NCBI GenBank assembly: GCA_003554025.1
Contig: PWFC01000069.1
Coordinates: 1-63,294, forward strand
Reading direction: 5' to 3'
Length of the DNA: 63,294 nt
From: Mollicutes bacterium
GTDB taxonomy: Bacteria; Bacillota_I; Bacilli_A; Izemoplasmatales; Izemoplasmataceae
The position numbers were made by a program, and so were the translations under genes. The notes under the pieces were generated by a model. It had not been told where the DNA came from, did no database searches, and saw nothing but the letters and a program-made list of their open reading frames with translations. Of the stretch, positions 33,557 through 41,402 are shown piece after piece. Every line of letters starts with the position of its first letter. Positions within the stretch are counted from its first letter, which is position 1.

Positions 33557-34570
33557 ATGGCCGTTCCCCGGAAAATAGCGTATCTTTTGTTGTTCTTGAT
33601 TGCCTTGGCCGCTTTTGGAACCCTTGGTTATATGATTTTGTTGAATCTATCTTTTTTGGATGGTCTTTATATGACCATAATCACTATTTCTACCGTGGGT
33701 TACACAGAAGTTGCCGAAATGACCAAGGCAGCGCAAATATTTTCCATAGTTCTCATCATCACAAGCGTTGGCACTGTTGGTTTTGTAATTTCAAGAATCG
33801 GGTATTTTTTCAAAGAAGGCCACCTTTATGAAGTTTGGAGGAAATCGAAAATGGAGAAAGACATTCAAGCTTTGGATCGGCATTATATTATTTGTGGTTC
33901 CGGTGAAACGGGAAAATACATTATGAACGCCTTTAAAAATCGAGCCGAGAAGTTCGTAGTGATTGATAAAGATCCGGAAACCATCGAGGAACTAAAAGAG
34001 ATGGGATACAACTATATCATGGGGGATGCGACGCACGAAGATGTGTTGCAACACGCCGGCATCGACAAAGCCGCGGGATTGGTGGCTTCTCTTTCCAAAG
34101 ATGCGGACAATGTATTTGTTGTATTGACCGCTAGACAAATGAACGCTCAGTTGAACATCGTCGCTCGTGCAATTGAGCCGAATGCCCACACAAAACTCAA
34201 ACGAGCAGGCGCCGACCATACGGTATCGCCCAATGAAATCGGGGGAAGAAAAATGGCGGCCATGCTCCTAAAACCTTCGATCACGTATTTTATGGATAGC
34301 ATCATCCACACCGAAGACATCACATTGGATTTGGAGGAAATACAAGTTAGCCCACAGTCCACTTTATGTAAGAAGCCGCTGAAAGAAGCGAGGATTTCTT
34401 CCAAGACCGGATTGATTGTTTTGGCCATCCGCAAAGACAAGGATGAACGTTTCCGATTCAATCCGGGCGCTGAGGAGATGCTCGATCCAAACGATAAACT
34501 GATTGTCATCGGTCAACACGAACAAATTGAAACCTTGCGGGATTTGGCGAAAGAACCACCATACGAGTAA
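33557..34570 (+). CDS. Potassium channel with RCK (TrkA-N/TrkA-C) domains
   Basis: 337 residues, ATG 33557 after gagggtgg. Two membrane helices (about 8-30 and 60-85) flank the pore loop TISTVGYTE with the TVGYT selectivity filter near residue 46. A cytoplasmic RCK domain follows with the GSGETGKYI nucleotide loop (about 115), acidic FVVIDKD and GDATHEDVL, then a TrkA-C domain (about 250-330). MthK-like ligand-gated K+ channel; ligand may be nucleotide, c-di-AMP or Ca2+. Single gene followed by a terminator. Confidence 0.93.
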   Translation: MAVPRKIAYLLLFLIALAAFGTLGYMILLNLSFLDGLYMTIITISTVGYTEVAEMTKAAQIFSIVLIITSVGTVGFVISRIGYFFKEGHLYEVWRKSKMEKDIQALDRHYIICGSGETGKYIMNAFKNRAEKFVVIDKDPETIEELKEMGYNYIMGDATHEDVLQHAGIDKAAGLVASLSKDADNVFVVLTARQMNAQLNIVARAIEPNAHTKLKRAGADHTVSPNEIGGRKMAAMLLKPSITYFMDSIIHTEDITLDLEEIQVSPQSTLCKKPLKEARISSKTGLIVLAIRKDKDERFRFNPGAEEMLDPNDKLIVIGQHEQIETLRDLAKEPPYE

Positions 34571-34578
34571 TCGAAAGC

Positions 34579-34602
34579 GGCATCCGAGACGGATGCCTTT
34601 TT
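34579..34602 (+). terminator. Intrinsic terminator after the K+ channel gene
   Basis: Stem ggcatccg / cggatgcc with AGA loop and TTTTT tail. Confidence 0.88.
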
Positions 34603-34614
34603 GTTGCATATATT

Positions 34615-34643
34615 TTGCAGGATAAAACGGTTAAAGATACAAT
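34615..34643 (+). promoter_or_regulatory. Promoter of the quinone-detoxification operon
   Basis: TTGCAG (34615-34620), 17-base spacer, TACAAT (34638-34643). Confidence 0.65.
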
Positions 34644-34695
34644 ATGAGTATCCATAACATACGGACAGGAGAACTTATTCGAGAGGAACTTGATT

Positions 34696-35646
34696 ATGCG
34701 TTCAAAAGGCATTCATCATATCACCGCCATCTCCGGCAATCCTCAAAAGGGTCTGGATTTCTACGGAGGTGTGTTGGGCTTGCGTTTTACCAAAAAAACG
34801 GTCAATCACGACGACCCTTACACTTATCATCTTTATTTCAGCAACGCCGACGCTTCACCCGGTACACACATCACGTTTTTCCCTTGGGAAAACGCGTCGA
34901 AAGGCAAAATCGGAAGCGGGCAAGTAGGCATTACCGTCTATGCGATTCCTAAAGGATCGTTGGGGTTTTGGAAAAACAGGCTTCATCGTTTTGATGTGGA
35001 GTATTCGCTCGATAGAAGATTCAATCAGACGTATTTGGCGTTTGAGGACCCGGATGGGTTGCAAATTGAGCTCGTTGAACAAGAACGCGGCCTAAACAAC
35101 AACTGGCGTGTTGACGACATCACACCGGATGTAGCCATCAAAGGCTTTGCGGGGGCGGTGCTTTACTCTGAGAATCCCGACTCTACCGCATGGCTCTTGA
35201 AAAAAGTGTTGGGTCTTAAAAAAGAAGATGAAACCAAAGACATGTGGCGTTTAGTGGGCGATGGCGATTTCGGCCATACTATCGACATTCTTAAAACCCC
35301 TCCCGCAAAGGGCGAAATGGGCGTGGGCACGGTTCACCACATTGCTTTTCGTGCAAGCGACAATATCGAACAAGAAGAAGTTAGAAACGCCTTTACGGCT
35401 GAAAATTATCACGTCACGCCTTTTATCGACCGAAAATATTTCCGGTCAATTTATGTTAGAGAATGCGGATTCATTCTTTTAGAAGTCGCCACCGACGGCC
35501 CCGGGTTTGATGTCGACGAGCCTCAAGACAAATTGGCGCAAACGCTGACTTTGCCGGAAGGCTACGAACGACATCGCAAGAAAATATCCGACCATTTGAA
35601 GCCTTTGAAAGTGAGGGATGCGTATGTCAATCATGAAATCCATTGA
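34696..35646 (+). CDS. Ring-cleaving dioxygenase / glyoxalase-fold protein (MhqE/MhqO-like)
   Basis: 316 residues; ATG 34696 fits a gaggaa site better than TTG 34690. Two vicinal-oxygen-chelate repeats: GIHHITAISGNPQKGLDFYGGVLGLR at the N-terminus and VHHIAFRA in the second half, with metal ligands His in each and Glu in LQIELVE and FILLEVA. MhqE/MhqO proteins of Bacillus detoxify quinones and hydroquinones. It is the first gene of a three-gene operon ending in an MhqD-like hydrolase, which strengthens the role. Confidence 0.87.
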   Translation: MRSKGIHHITAISGNPQKGLDFYGGVLGLRFTKKTVNHDDPYTYHLYFSNADASPGTHITFFPWENASKGKIGSGQVGITVYAIPKGSLGFWKNRLHRFDVEYSLDRRFNQTYLAFEDPDGLQIELVEQERGLNNNWRVDDITPDVAIKGFAGAVLYSENPDSTAWLLKKVLGLKKEDETKDMWRLVGDGDFGHTIDILKTPPAKGEMGVGTVHHIAFRASDNIEQEEVRNAFTAENYHVTPFIDRKYFRSIYVRECGFILLEVATDGPGFDVDEPQDKLAQTLTLPEGYERHRKKISDHLKPLKVRDAYVNHEIH

Positions 35647-36226
35647 CCCCAACAAGCTGACACCCAAAGACACTTATCGTTTGTTGACGAGGGTTTTGGT
35701 CCCAAGGCCCATCGCTTTTGTCAGTACACTTTCCGAAGATGGAACGCTCAATGGTGCACCTTTTAGTTTTTTCAACCTTGTCAGTTCAACCCCGCCGCTT
35801 CTTAGCGTCGCGGTGAACAGGCCGGATGAGGCGTTTAAGGATACAAGCCGAAACATTCGTGAACGCGGTGAATTCGTGGTGCATCTTGTCGATTTGGACA
35901 ACGTTGAAGCGATTAACGAAACCGCGGCGAATCTGCCTTCGGATGAAAGCGAAATCGAGCGTTCGGGCTTGACGCCGACACCTAGTGAGGTCATTGGAGT
36001 GGACGCCATCAAGGAATCTCCCATACGTTTCGAATGCACATTGAAACATGCGATTCCCCTAGAAAACCACGGTCGTGTCCAAGGCGATTTGTTTATAGGC
36101 AAAATCGAACGCATACACTTGAATGAAGAGATAGACAAAGGAAAGGATCCGAAATTGGTGGCCCGTTTAGGTGGAGAAGAGTATGCAGAAATTGGCAAGA
36201 CCTTCACACTCAGACGCCCTAAATGA
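35624..36226 (+). CDS. Flavin reductase-like FMN-binding split-barrel protein
   Basis: 200 residues from ATG 35624 (gtgaggg upstream), overlapping the dioxygenase gene by 23 bases. The motif RVLVPRPIAFVSTLSEDGTLNGAPFSFFNLVSSTPPLLSVAVN is the typical FMN-binding start of the flavin reductase-like family. Probable NAD(P)H:flavin or quinone reductase supporting detoxification in this operon. Substrate unproven. Confidence 0.87.
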   Translation: MSIMKSIDPNKLTPKDTYRLLTRVLVPRPIAFVSTLSEDGTLNGAPFSFFNLVSSTPPLLSVAVNRPDEAFKDTSRNIRERGEFVVHLVDLDNVEAINETAANLPSDESEIERSGLTPTPSEVIGVDAIKESPIRFECTLKHAIPLENHGRVQGDLFIGKIERIHLNEEIDKGKDPKLVARLGGEEYAEIGKTFTLRRPK

Positions 36227-36235
36227 GGTGAAAGT

Positions 36236-36853
36236 ATGAGGTACAACTTTTTAGAAGGAGCCTCTTCCCGGACTTTATTGTTGTTTCATGGCACCGGTGG
36301 GTCCATGAACGACTTGATTCCTTTGGCTCGAAAACTCGATGCTCAAGCAAGCATTGTCGCTTTTGAAGGCGATGTGGAAGAAGCGGGTATGAAACGCTTT
36401 TTCAAGCGTCACTCCGCCGGTGTTTTCGATGAAGAGGACTTAATTCACCGAACCGATGTTTTGGCGGAAACGATCAAAAATTTATCCAATAAATACGAGT
36501 TTTTACTCCAAGAGACAACCGCAATAGGGTATTCCAACGGAGCAAACATTGTGTTGAGTCTGTTGCTTCGCCACGGAGGCATCGTTAAAAGCGCATTTTT
36601 GCATCATCCGATGCCCCCCTATCAAGAACCTCCCAAGCCTTCCTTGGAAAATGTGGATGTTTTTGTCGGAGCCGGCCAAAACGATCCAATGACGTCAAAA
36701 AAAGATACGATTCGCTTGACGAACCATCTGAAACACTGTCAAGCGTCTGTTCATCTGTATTGGCACAAACAAGGTCACGATTTGACCGAAAATGAGATTG
36801 TTGCGGCCATGCGGGAGTATCGACGCATTCACAAAATCGGATCCGACGGTTGA
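36236..36853 (+). CDS. MhqD-like carboxylesterase/hydrolase
   Basis: 205 residues, ATG 36236 after gaggtga. Alpha/beta-hydrolase fold: oxyanion loop LLFHGTGGS at about 15-23, nucleophile elbow GYSNGA with Ser near residue 99, acid near GAGQNDP, and catalytic His in KQGHDLT. Matches MhqD, which acts with MhqE in hydroquinone resistance in Bacillus. Last gene of the operon; its stop overlaps a terminator. Confidence 0.87.
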   Translation: MRYNFLEGASSRTLLLFHGTGGSMNDLIPLARKLDAQASIVAFEGDVEEAGMKRFFKRHSAGVFDEEDLIHRTDVLAETIKNLSNKYEFLLQETTAIGYSNGANIVLSLLLRHGGIVKSAFLHHPMPPYQEPPKPSLENVDVFVGAGQNDPMTSKKDTIRLTNHLKHCQASVHLYWHKQGHDLTENEIVAAMREYRRIHKIGSDG

Positions 36854-36864
36854 TCCGATTTTAT
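36833..36864 (+). terminator. Intrinsic terminator after the quinone-detoxification operon
   Basis: Stem aaaatcggatc / gatccgatttt with an 8-base loop. The following 175 bases to 37039 hold no recognisable gene. Confidence 0.75.
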
Positions 36865-37039
36865 ATAACAAGACAAAACTGTTGTTTGTTGTGTGTCAAA
36901 GGGCCAATCGAACACTTCTCTTCTTTGATAACATGGATAGAGACTAGGTGAAACGCTTTATCCCACCCGGCCTCCGTGATAGAATGCATTATATATAAAA
37001 AATAACCACGAAAAGGATTTTATTGCTTAGGGTGATACG

Positions 37040-37741
37040 ATGGTTTATGACGCTATGGCGGAATCGTACGATTATATTTTTCCAAAGAAAGAACCGACGT
37101 TTCGCTTTTTGCAACAACATTTGCCTAAGGGTGCTTTGTTGGATGTTGCTTGTGCGACAGGCGAATACGCCATTGCTCTTGCGAAAGATGGCAATCATGT
37201 CAAAGGTATAGATTTGTCCAAGCCCATGATTAAACGCGCTAGAATGAAAGCTGAAAAAGCGGGCGTCGCGGTGGATTTCGAACAAGGACGTATGGAAGAT
37301 ATACGCGCATATGAAGCTTATGATGGAATGTATTGCATCAGCAACTCTTTAGTGCATTTGCCTTCGGAGGCCTTGATTGGACGTTTTTTTCAAAGGCTCT
37401 ACGATGCGTTGAAAAGAACAGGAAGCCTCGTAATTCAAATGGTCAACTACGATCGAATCTATCGTTACGACATTCGCGAACTTCCCAAAATACAACATCC
37501 AAAAGTTTCTTTAGAAAGACGATATTCGCTGTATGAAGACAAAGTTGTGTTCCACACGAAACTGACTACTAAGCAAGATGTTCTCAAGGACGACGTCGCT
37601 CTATATCCTCTGCATTCTGAAAACGCGGTAAAACTTCTTAAGCACGTAGGCTTCAAAGACATTCGATTGTACGACGGTTTTTCTGAGCGCCCCTATTCAA
37701 AACACGAATCGTTCGCGCTTGTCATCACCGCTCAAAAATAA
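37040..37741 (+). CDS. Class I SAM-dependent methyltransferase
   Basis: 233 residues, ATG 37040 with agggtgat upstream. N-terminal MAESYDYIFP as in small-molecule methylases, SAM motif LLDVACATGEYAIALA, GIDLSKPMIKRAR, motif II-like AYDGMYCISNSLVHLP. The C-terminal half is beta-rich. Substrate cannot be assigned. Single gene with its own terminator. Confidence 0.88.
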   Translation: MVYDAMAESYDYIFPKKEPTFRFLQQHLPKGALLDVACATGEYAIALAKDGNHVKGIDLSKPMIKRARMKAEKAGVAVDFEQGRMEDIRAYEAYDGMYCISNSLVHLPSEALIGRFFQRLYDALKRTGSLVIQMVNYDRIYRYDIRELPKIQHPKVSLERRYSLYEDKVVFHTKLTTKQDVLKDDVALYPLHSENAVKLLKHVGFKDIRLYDGFSERPYSKHESFALVITAQK

Positions 37742-37768
37742 AGGGAACGTCTGCGCTCCCTTTATTTA
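37738..37768 (+). terminator. Intrinsic terminator after the methyltransferase gene
   Basis: Stem ataaaggga / tccctttat around an inner acgtctgcgc loop, followed by TTTATC. May also serve the convergent nitroreductase gene. Confidence 0.7.
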
Positions 37769-37783
37769 TCGTTTCATCATTCA

Positions 37784-38380
37784 TCATTTGAACACTTTCA
37801 ACCGTTTCTCTAACGGCTCAAAGGATTTTTCACCAGGATCCTCTTTGATGGCGCCAAACGGCATTTGTGCATGCAATGTCCAACTTTCGTTCAAGTTGAA
37901 ATAATCACGAATCGCTTCATCGATTAATGGATTATAGTGTTGCAAGGATGCGCCAATTCCTTCGGTGGCAAACGCTGTCCAAACAATATGCTGCAACATC
38001 CCTTGCGTTTGGTCCGCCCAAAGAGCGAATTTGTCGGCATAAAGAGGCATTTTCTCTTGTTGTTTTTCCAACACGCTTTCATCGTTAAAGAATAAAACCG
38101 TTCCGTAACTGTCTTTGAACATTGAGATTTTCTGGGCTGTTTTGTCCCATTTCTTTTCCGGGACCACTTCTTTTAAGGCGTCTTTGACAATATCCCAGAC
38201 TTTTTCATGATGTTTTCCTAAAGCGAGAACAACACGGCCACCCTGGGCGTTGAAAGCCGTTGGCGTGTGTTTGACGGCAAATTCGACAATCTCTTGAATA
38301 CGGTCGTCGGAAACCGGCGACTCCGGTTTCACATTACGGTGTGAGCGTCTTGTTTTCACAGCTTCGAAATAATCAGTCAT
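37784..38380 (-). CDS. Nitroreductase family protein (MhqN/YdgI-like)
   Basis: 198 residues, ATG start with aaggaggg upstream. The family start YFEAVKTRRSHRNVK (FMN-phosphate contacts), TPTAFNAQGGRVVLA, and LQHIVWTAFATEGIGASLQHYNP are visible. An FMN-dependent NAD(P)H oxidoreductase that reduces nitro compounds or quinones, and a natural partner of the nearby dioxygenase/MhqD operon, though transcribed separately. Confidence 0.9.
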   Translation of the reverse strand: MTDYFEAVKTRRSHRNVKPESPVSDDRIQEIVEFAVKHTPTAFNAQGGRVVLALGKHHEKVWDIVKDALKEVVPEKKWDKTAQKISMFKDSYGTVLFFNDESVLEKQQEKMPLYADKFALWADQTQGMLQHIVWTAFATEGIGASLQHYNPLIDEAIRDYFNLNESWTLHAQMPFGAIKEDPGEKSFEPLEKRLKVFK

Positions 38381-38419
38381 GTGAGCCCTCCTTTTTTTCT
38401 CTTGGAACCTGCTACCTTA

Positions 38420-38448
38420 ATTATAAAAAATATATCGTACGGAGTAAA
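38420..38448 (-). promoter_or_regulatory. Nitroreductase promoter
   Basis: Minus strand TTTACT (38443-38448), 17-base spacer, TATAAT (38420-38425). A CGTACG at 38436-38441 lies in the spacer and a 12-bp palindrome centred on CGTACG lies upstream at 38475-38486; these could be paired operator sites. Confidence 0.6.
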
Positions 38449-38501
38449 GTTAAACGCCGTCAAAAGGCCCCATAAAACGTACGTTTGTTTGGCGATATCT
38501 T

Positions 38502-38531
38502 TTGACACTCATTAAGTTGTTAGGGTACAAT
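38502..38531 (+). promoter_or_regulatory. Promoter of the four-helix membrane protein gene
   Basis: TTGACA (38502-38507), 18-base spacer, TACAAT (38526-38531). Confidence 0.65.
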
Positions 38532-38554
38532 ACGGTTGAAAAGAGGTGTTGTGC

Positions 38555-39028
38555 ATGCGCAACGAAACCGTCAAAAAGATTGTTCCATTGATCATCTTTG
38601 TTTTTGGTTTGTTGGCGACACTTTCTATCTTTGCACCGGCGCTATACTATGAACCCGAAAATTTGACCCTAACGGGCTTTGAAATTGCGGTTGGCACCAC
38701 TTTGGCCGACAATGGGTATTTCCTTGACTTGGACGCTGCGGAGCTGCAAGTCAACTATATTGTGATGGCCGCTTATTTTTCACCATTGATTGCGGGTCTT
38801 TTGACGTTGATTTTGTGTAGCGGGAATTTGTTTTCGCTCGCGATGTTTGTGATGGCGGCCGTGCTTTTCTTCCTTTTGCCGGATTATGTCGAAGTTGTCC
38901 ATGGAGCCGATGAAATACACGAAAACCTTGATTGGGAACACGCTTATGGCTTAATTGTCGCAGCTTTTGCCTCGGTTGTGGCGGCGCTTGGCGAAATGCT
39001 TCATATATCCATGGCGGAACAAGAGTAA
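38555..39028 (+). CDS. Hypothetical four-helix membrane protein
   Basis: 157 residues, ATG 38555 after aagaggtg. Hydrophobic helices at about 9-29, 70-90, 92-112 and 130-150, with an acidic extracytoplasmic loop (YEPENLTLTG). No family recognised. Single gene with consensus-like promoter, divergent from the nitroreductase. Confidence 0.75.
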   Translation: MRNETVKKIVPLIIFVFGLLATLSIFAPALYYEPENLTLTGFEIAVGTTLADNGYFLDLDAAELQVNYIVMAAYFSPLIAGLLTLILCSGNLFSLAMFVMAAVLFFLLPDYVEVVHGADEIHENLDWEHAYGLIVAAFASVVAALGEMLHISMAEQE

Positions 39029-39151
39029 AAACGTTCACATTTTATGAGAAAAACGCTTCAACTTGAAGGACGTTTCACGGTCAGCTTAATGGTAGAACGT
39101 TGTCTTGAAGACCTTGGTGCAACTCCTGGGTCTTTTTTTATGAGGGAAACA

Positions 39152-39160
39152 TGGTATACT
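39152..39160 (+). promoter_or_regulatory. Promoter of the ABC-F gene, extended -10
   Basis: TGG plus TATACT (39155-39160). Immediately upstream an imperfect hairpin (aagacc / ggtctt, 39109-39135) with a T-run may be a leaky terminator or attenuator. Confidence 0.55.
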
Positions 39161-39199
39161 ACGCTTGATAGACGATTCAACACCAAGGAAGTGGTAGAC

Positions 39200-40735
39200 A
39201 TGTTGGAACTACGAAACCTTTCGATTCGACTAAAAAAGACCGGGTTCGAACTCGTCAAGGAGTTGTCCATCACCTTGAACCGTGGCGATAAAGTGGCCGT
39301 AATCGGGCATGAAGGGACAGGGAAATCCACATTGCTCAAAGCATTGCTTGACCGTGATTTGCAAACCCACGTGGATGTTTTCGGAGAAATGCGATGTCGT
39401 GGGACCATTGGATACTTGGAACAAGATTTAGGCAAAACTTGGAATCAGTGTCGGATTCAGGACTATTTTGTGAAGGATACTCCGGATGGTCCAATTCGTT
39501 ATGAACGGTATGAAAATCTCAAGCATCTGAGCGAAGTTTTTGAACGTCTTGTTTTTTCGGAAAAAAGCTACCACGACAATAAGACTCTTTCTCAGTTCAG
39601 TGGCGGAGAGCTCGTCAAACTGAATTTGGCCAAGCTTTTGATTCAAGATGTCGACGTGTTTTTGCTGGACGAACCCACAAACGATTTGGACTTTGAAACC
39701 ATATTGTTTTTAGAATCGTTCATTCAAACCGAAAACCGGCCGATTCTTTTCGTTTCACACGATGAAAAGTTGCTTGAAAACACGGCCAACGGCATCGTGC
39801 ACTTGCAGCGCGTGCAAAAACGGACAAAAGCGAAGACCTACTCGGAATGGTGTGGCTATCAAGAATATAGGGATTTGCGGCTCCGTGTATATCGTTCGAA
39901 GCTTATGCAAGCTCGCAAGCAACGCTCGGACTATAAGAAAAAAATGGAGCGTTTCCGACAGATCTATCAAAAAGTTGCGCACGAGCAGGACCAGACGGTT
40001 CGCAATCCCTCCAAAGCCCGATTGTTGAAGAAGAAAATCAAGCATATGAAAAGCATTGAGAAAAACATCGAAAGAGAAAAAGACCGTTTCATTCCAATCC
40101 CTGAAAAAGAAGACCACATCGATATATTTTTTTCCGATTCTGTCTCGATTCCCAAAGGCAAACGCGTGATTGATTACCGTCGAAAAGAACTGAAAAGAGA
40201 CAATCGGGTTTTGTCAAAAGATATCGAACTGAGTATAGTCGGTCCTGAAAAAGTTGCCATCATCGGCAAAAACGGCGTGGGAAAAAGCACGTTGATGGCG
40301 GATTTGTATGAAGAGCTGAAAACGCGTGACGACATCAGCGTTGCGTATATGCCCCAAGATTATGAGGACTTGAACGAAGATGTTCCGGTGCTTGAGTTTC
40401 TTAACGCCGATTACGACCGCAAAAAGGAAGCCAAGGCCCGAAAGATGTTGGGGGCTTTAGCCTTCGAACGGGAAGAAATGACGGTCTCGACAAGATCGTT
40501 GAGCGGCGGTCAAAGAGCAAAGCTGTATTTCTTGAAAATGATTCTTGACGAAAACGACGTACTTTTACTGGATGAGCCAACCCGGAACCTTTCTCCGCTT
40601 TCGGCTCCGGAAGTGCATGAGATGCTTCTAAACTTCAAAGGGGCGATCATCGCCATCACCCATGATCGCACGTTTATCGAAAATGTCATCGACACTTTGT
40701 ATTCATTGGATGAAACCACTTTTTCCAAGGTATAG
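39200..40735 (+). CDS. ABC-F family ATPase (ribosome-associated)
   Basis: 511 residues, ATG 39200 (aaggaagtgg upstream) matching the family start; two ABC domains and no membrane segment. NBD1: GHEGTGKSTLL, signature FSGGELVKL, Walker B VFLLDEPTNDLD. The linker at about 225-330 is highly basic and helical, as in proteins that reach the ribosomal exit-tRNA site. NBD2: GKNGVGKSTLM, LSGGQRAKLYF, and an atypical Walker B-D-loop LLLDEPTRNLSPLS in place of DEPTNHLD. Members either tune translation or protect ribosomes from antibiotics. The resistance-rich neighbourhood favours protection, but this is inferred. Confidence 0.9.
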   Translation: MLELRNLSIRLKKTGFELVKELSITLNRGDKVAVIGHEGTGKSTLLKALLDRDLQTHVDVFGEMRCRGTIGYLEQDLGKTWNQCRIQDYFVKDTPDGPIRYERYENLKHLSEVFERLVFSEKSYHDNKTLSQFSGGELVKLNLAKLLIQDVDVFLLDEPTNDLDFETILFLESFIQTENRPILFVSHDEKLLENTANGIVHLQRVQKRTKAKTYSEWCGYQEYRDLRLRVYRSKLMQARKQRSDYKKKMERFRQIYQKVAHEQDQTVRNPSKARLLKKKIKHMKSIEKNIEREKDRFIPIPEKEDHIDIFFSDSVSIPKGKRVIDYRRKELKRDNRVLSKDIELSIVGPEKVAIIGKNGVGKSTLMADLYEELKTRDDISVAYMPQDYEDLNEDVPVLEFLNADYDRKKEAKARKMLGALAFEREEMTVSTRSLSGGQRAKLYFLKMILDENDVLLLDEPTRNLSPLSAPEVHEMLLNFKGAIIAITHDRTFIENVIDTLYSLDETTFSKV

Positions 40736-40767
40736 AAGGCGTACTTTTTTCGAAAGCCGGAAGAATT

Positions 40768-40776
40768 TGTTATGAT
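40768..40776 (+). promoter_or_regulatory. Promoter of the methyltransferase-M50 operon, extended -10
   Basis: TGT plus TATGAT (40771-40776), 29 bases before the start codon. Confidence 0.5.
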
Positions 40777-40804
40777 GGTGGTATCCCTAAAAGGATGTGG
40801 TCTT

Positions 40805-41401
40805 ATGAACAACCACGTCAAGTTGTTCCATCGCATCGCCCCGATTTATGGTTTGTTTTATCGGTTTCAATTGCGAAAGTACCGCCATTTCCTCAAGCAA
40901 ATGCAAAAGCGCTATCCGGATTTTAAAGGCGAAGCGCTCGATGTCGGCTTTGGAACGGGCGCGTTGATGCACGCCCTCATAGAACGGGGTTTTTATGTTC
41001 ATGGCGTGGATGCCGCGCCGAATATGGTCAAAATCGCAAAGAAAAAGTTGCACAAGTACCCGGTGACCATTCACGGGGCCGATGTTTTGGAGGGGTTGCC
41101 CTTTGCGCGCGACGTTTTTGACGTTGCGGTATCTTCTTACGTGTTGCATGGCCTGAAGGAAGAAGAGCGGCTTAAAATGTATGCCGAAATGAAACGTGTA
41201 AGCCGCAATTTTGTGGTGTTTTATGAACACAGTTTTACGCCGTCGTTGCCGATACGTGTGGCCGAAAGACTTGAAGGAGGAGAGTATTTTGCCTTCAAGG
41301 AGAGAGTTTCGGAAGAATTGCAAAAGCATTTCCCTTGTTTTGAAAGTCTTAAGCTCTCGAAAAAAGTGATTGTCTATCTTTGTCAAGTTAAGGAGAAATA
41401 G
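40805..41401 (+). CDS. Class I SAM-dependent methyltransferase (UbiE-like)
   Basis: 198 residues, ATG 40805 with aaaggatgtgg upstream. N-terminal HRIAPIYGLFYRFQLRKY, SAM motif ALDVGFGTGALMHALI, GVDAAPNMVKIAKKKL, FDVAVSSYVLHGL. Resembles UbiE/COQ5-type small-molecule or lipid methylases. Its TAG stop is one base before the M50 protease start region, so the two are one operon. Substrate unknown. Confidence 0.87.
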   Translation: MNNHVKLFHRIAPIYGLFYRFQLRKYRHFLKQMQKRYPDFKGEALDVGFGTGALMHALIERGFYVHGVDAAPNMVKIAKKKLHKYPVTIHGADVLEGLPFARDVFDVAVSSYVLHGLKEEERLKMYAEMKRVSRNFVVFYEHSFTPSLPIRVAERLEGGEYFAFKERVSEELQKHFPCFESLKLSKKVIVYLCQVKEK

Positions 41402-41402
41402 G

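Noticed and set aside
39060-39135. tRNA-like stretch (a D-arm-like AGCTTAATGGTAGAAC and a T-arm-like GGTGCAACTCC)
   Set aside because: Acceptor, D and anticodon stems do not pair; at most a relic or chance similarity.
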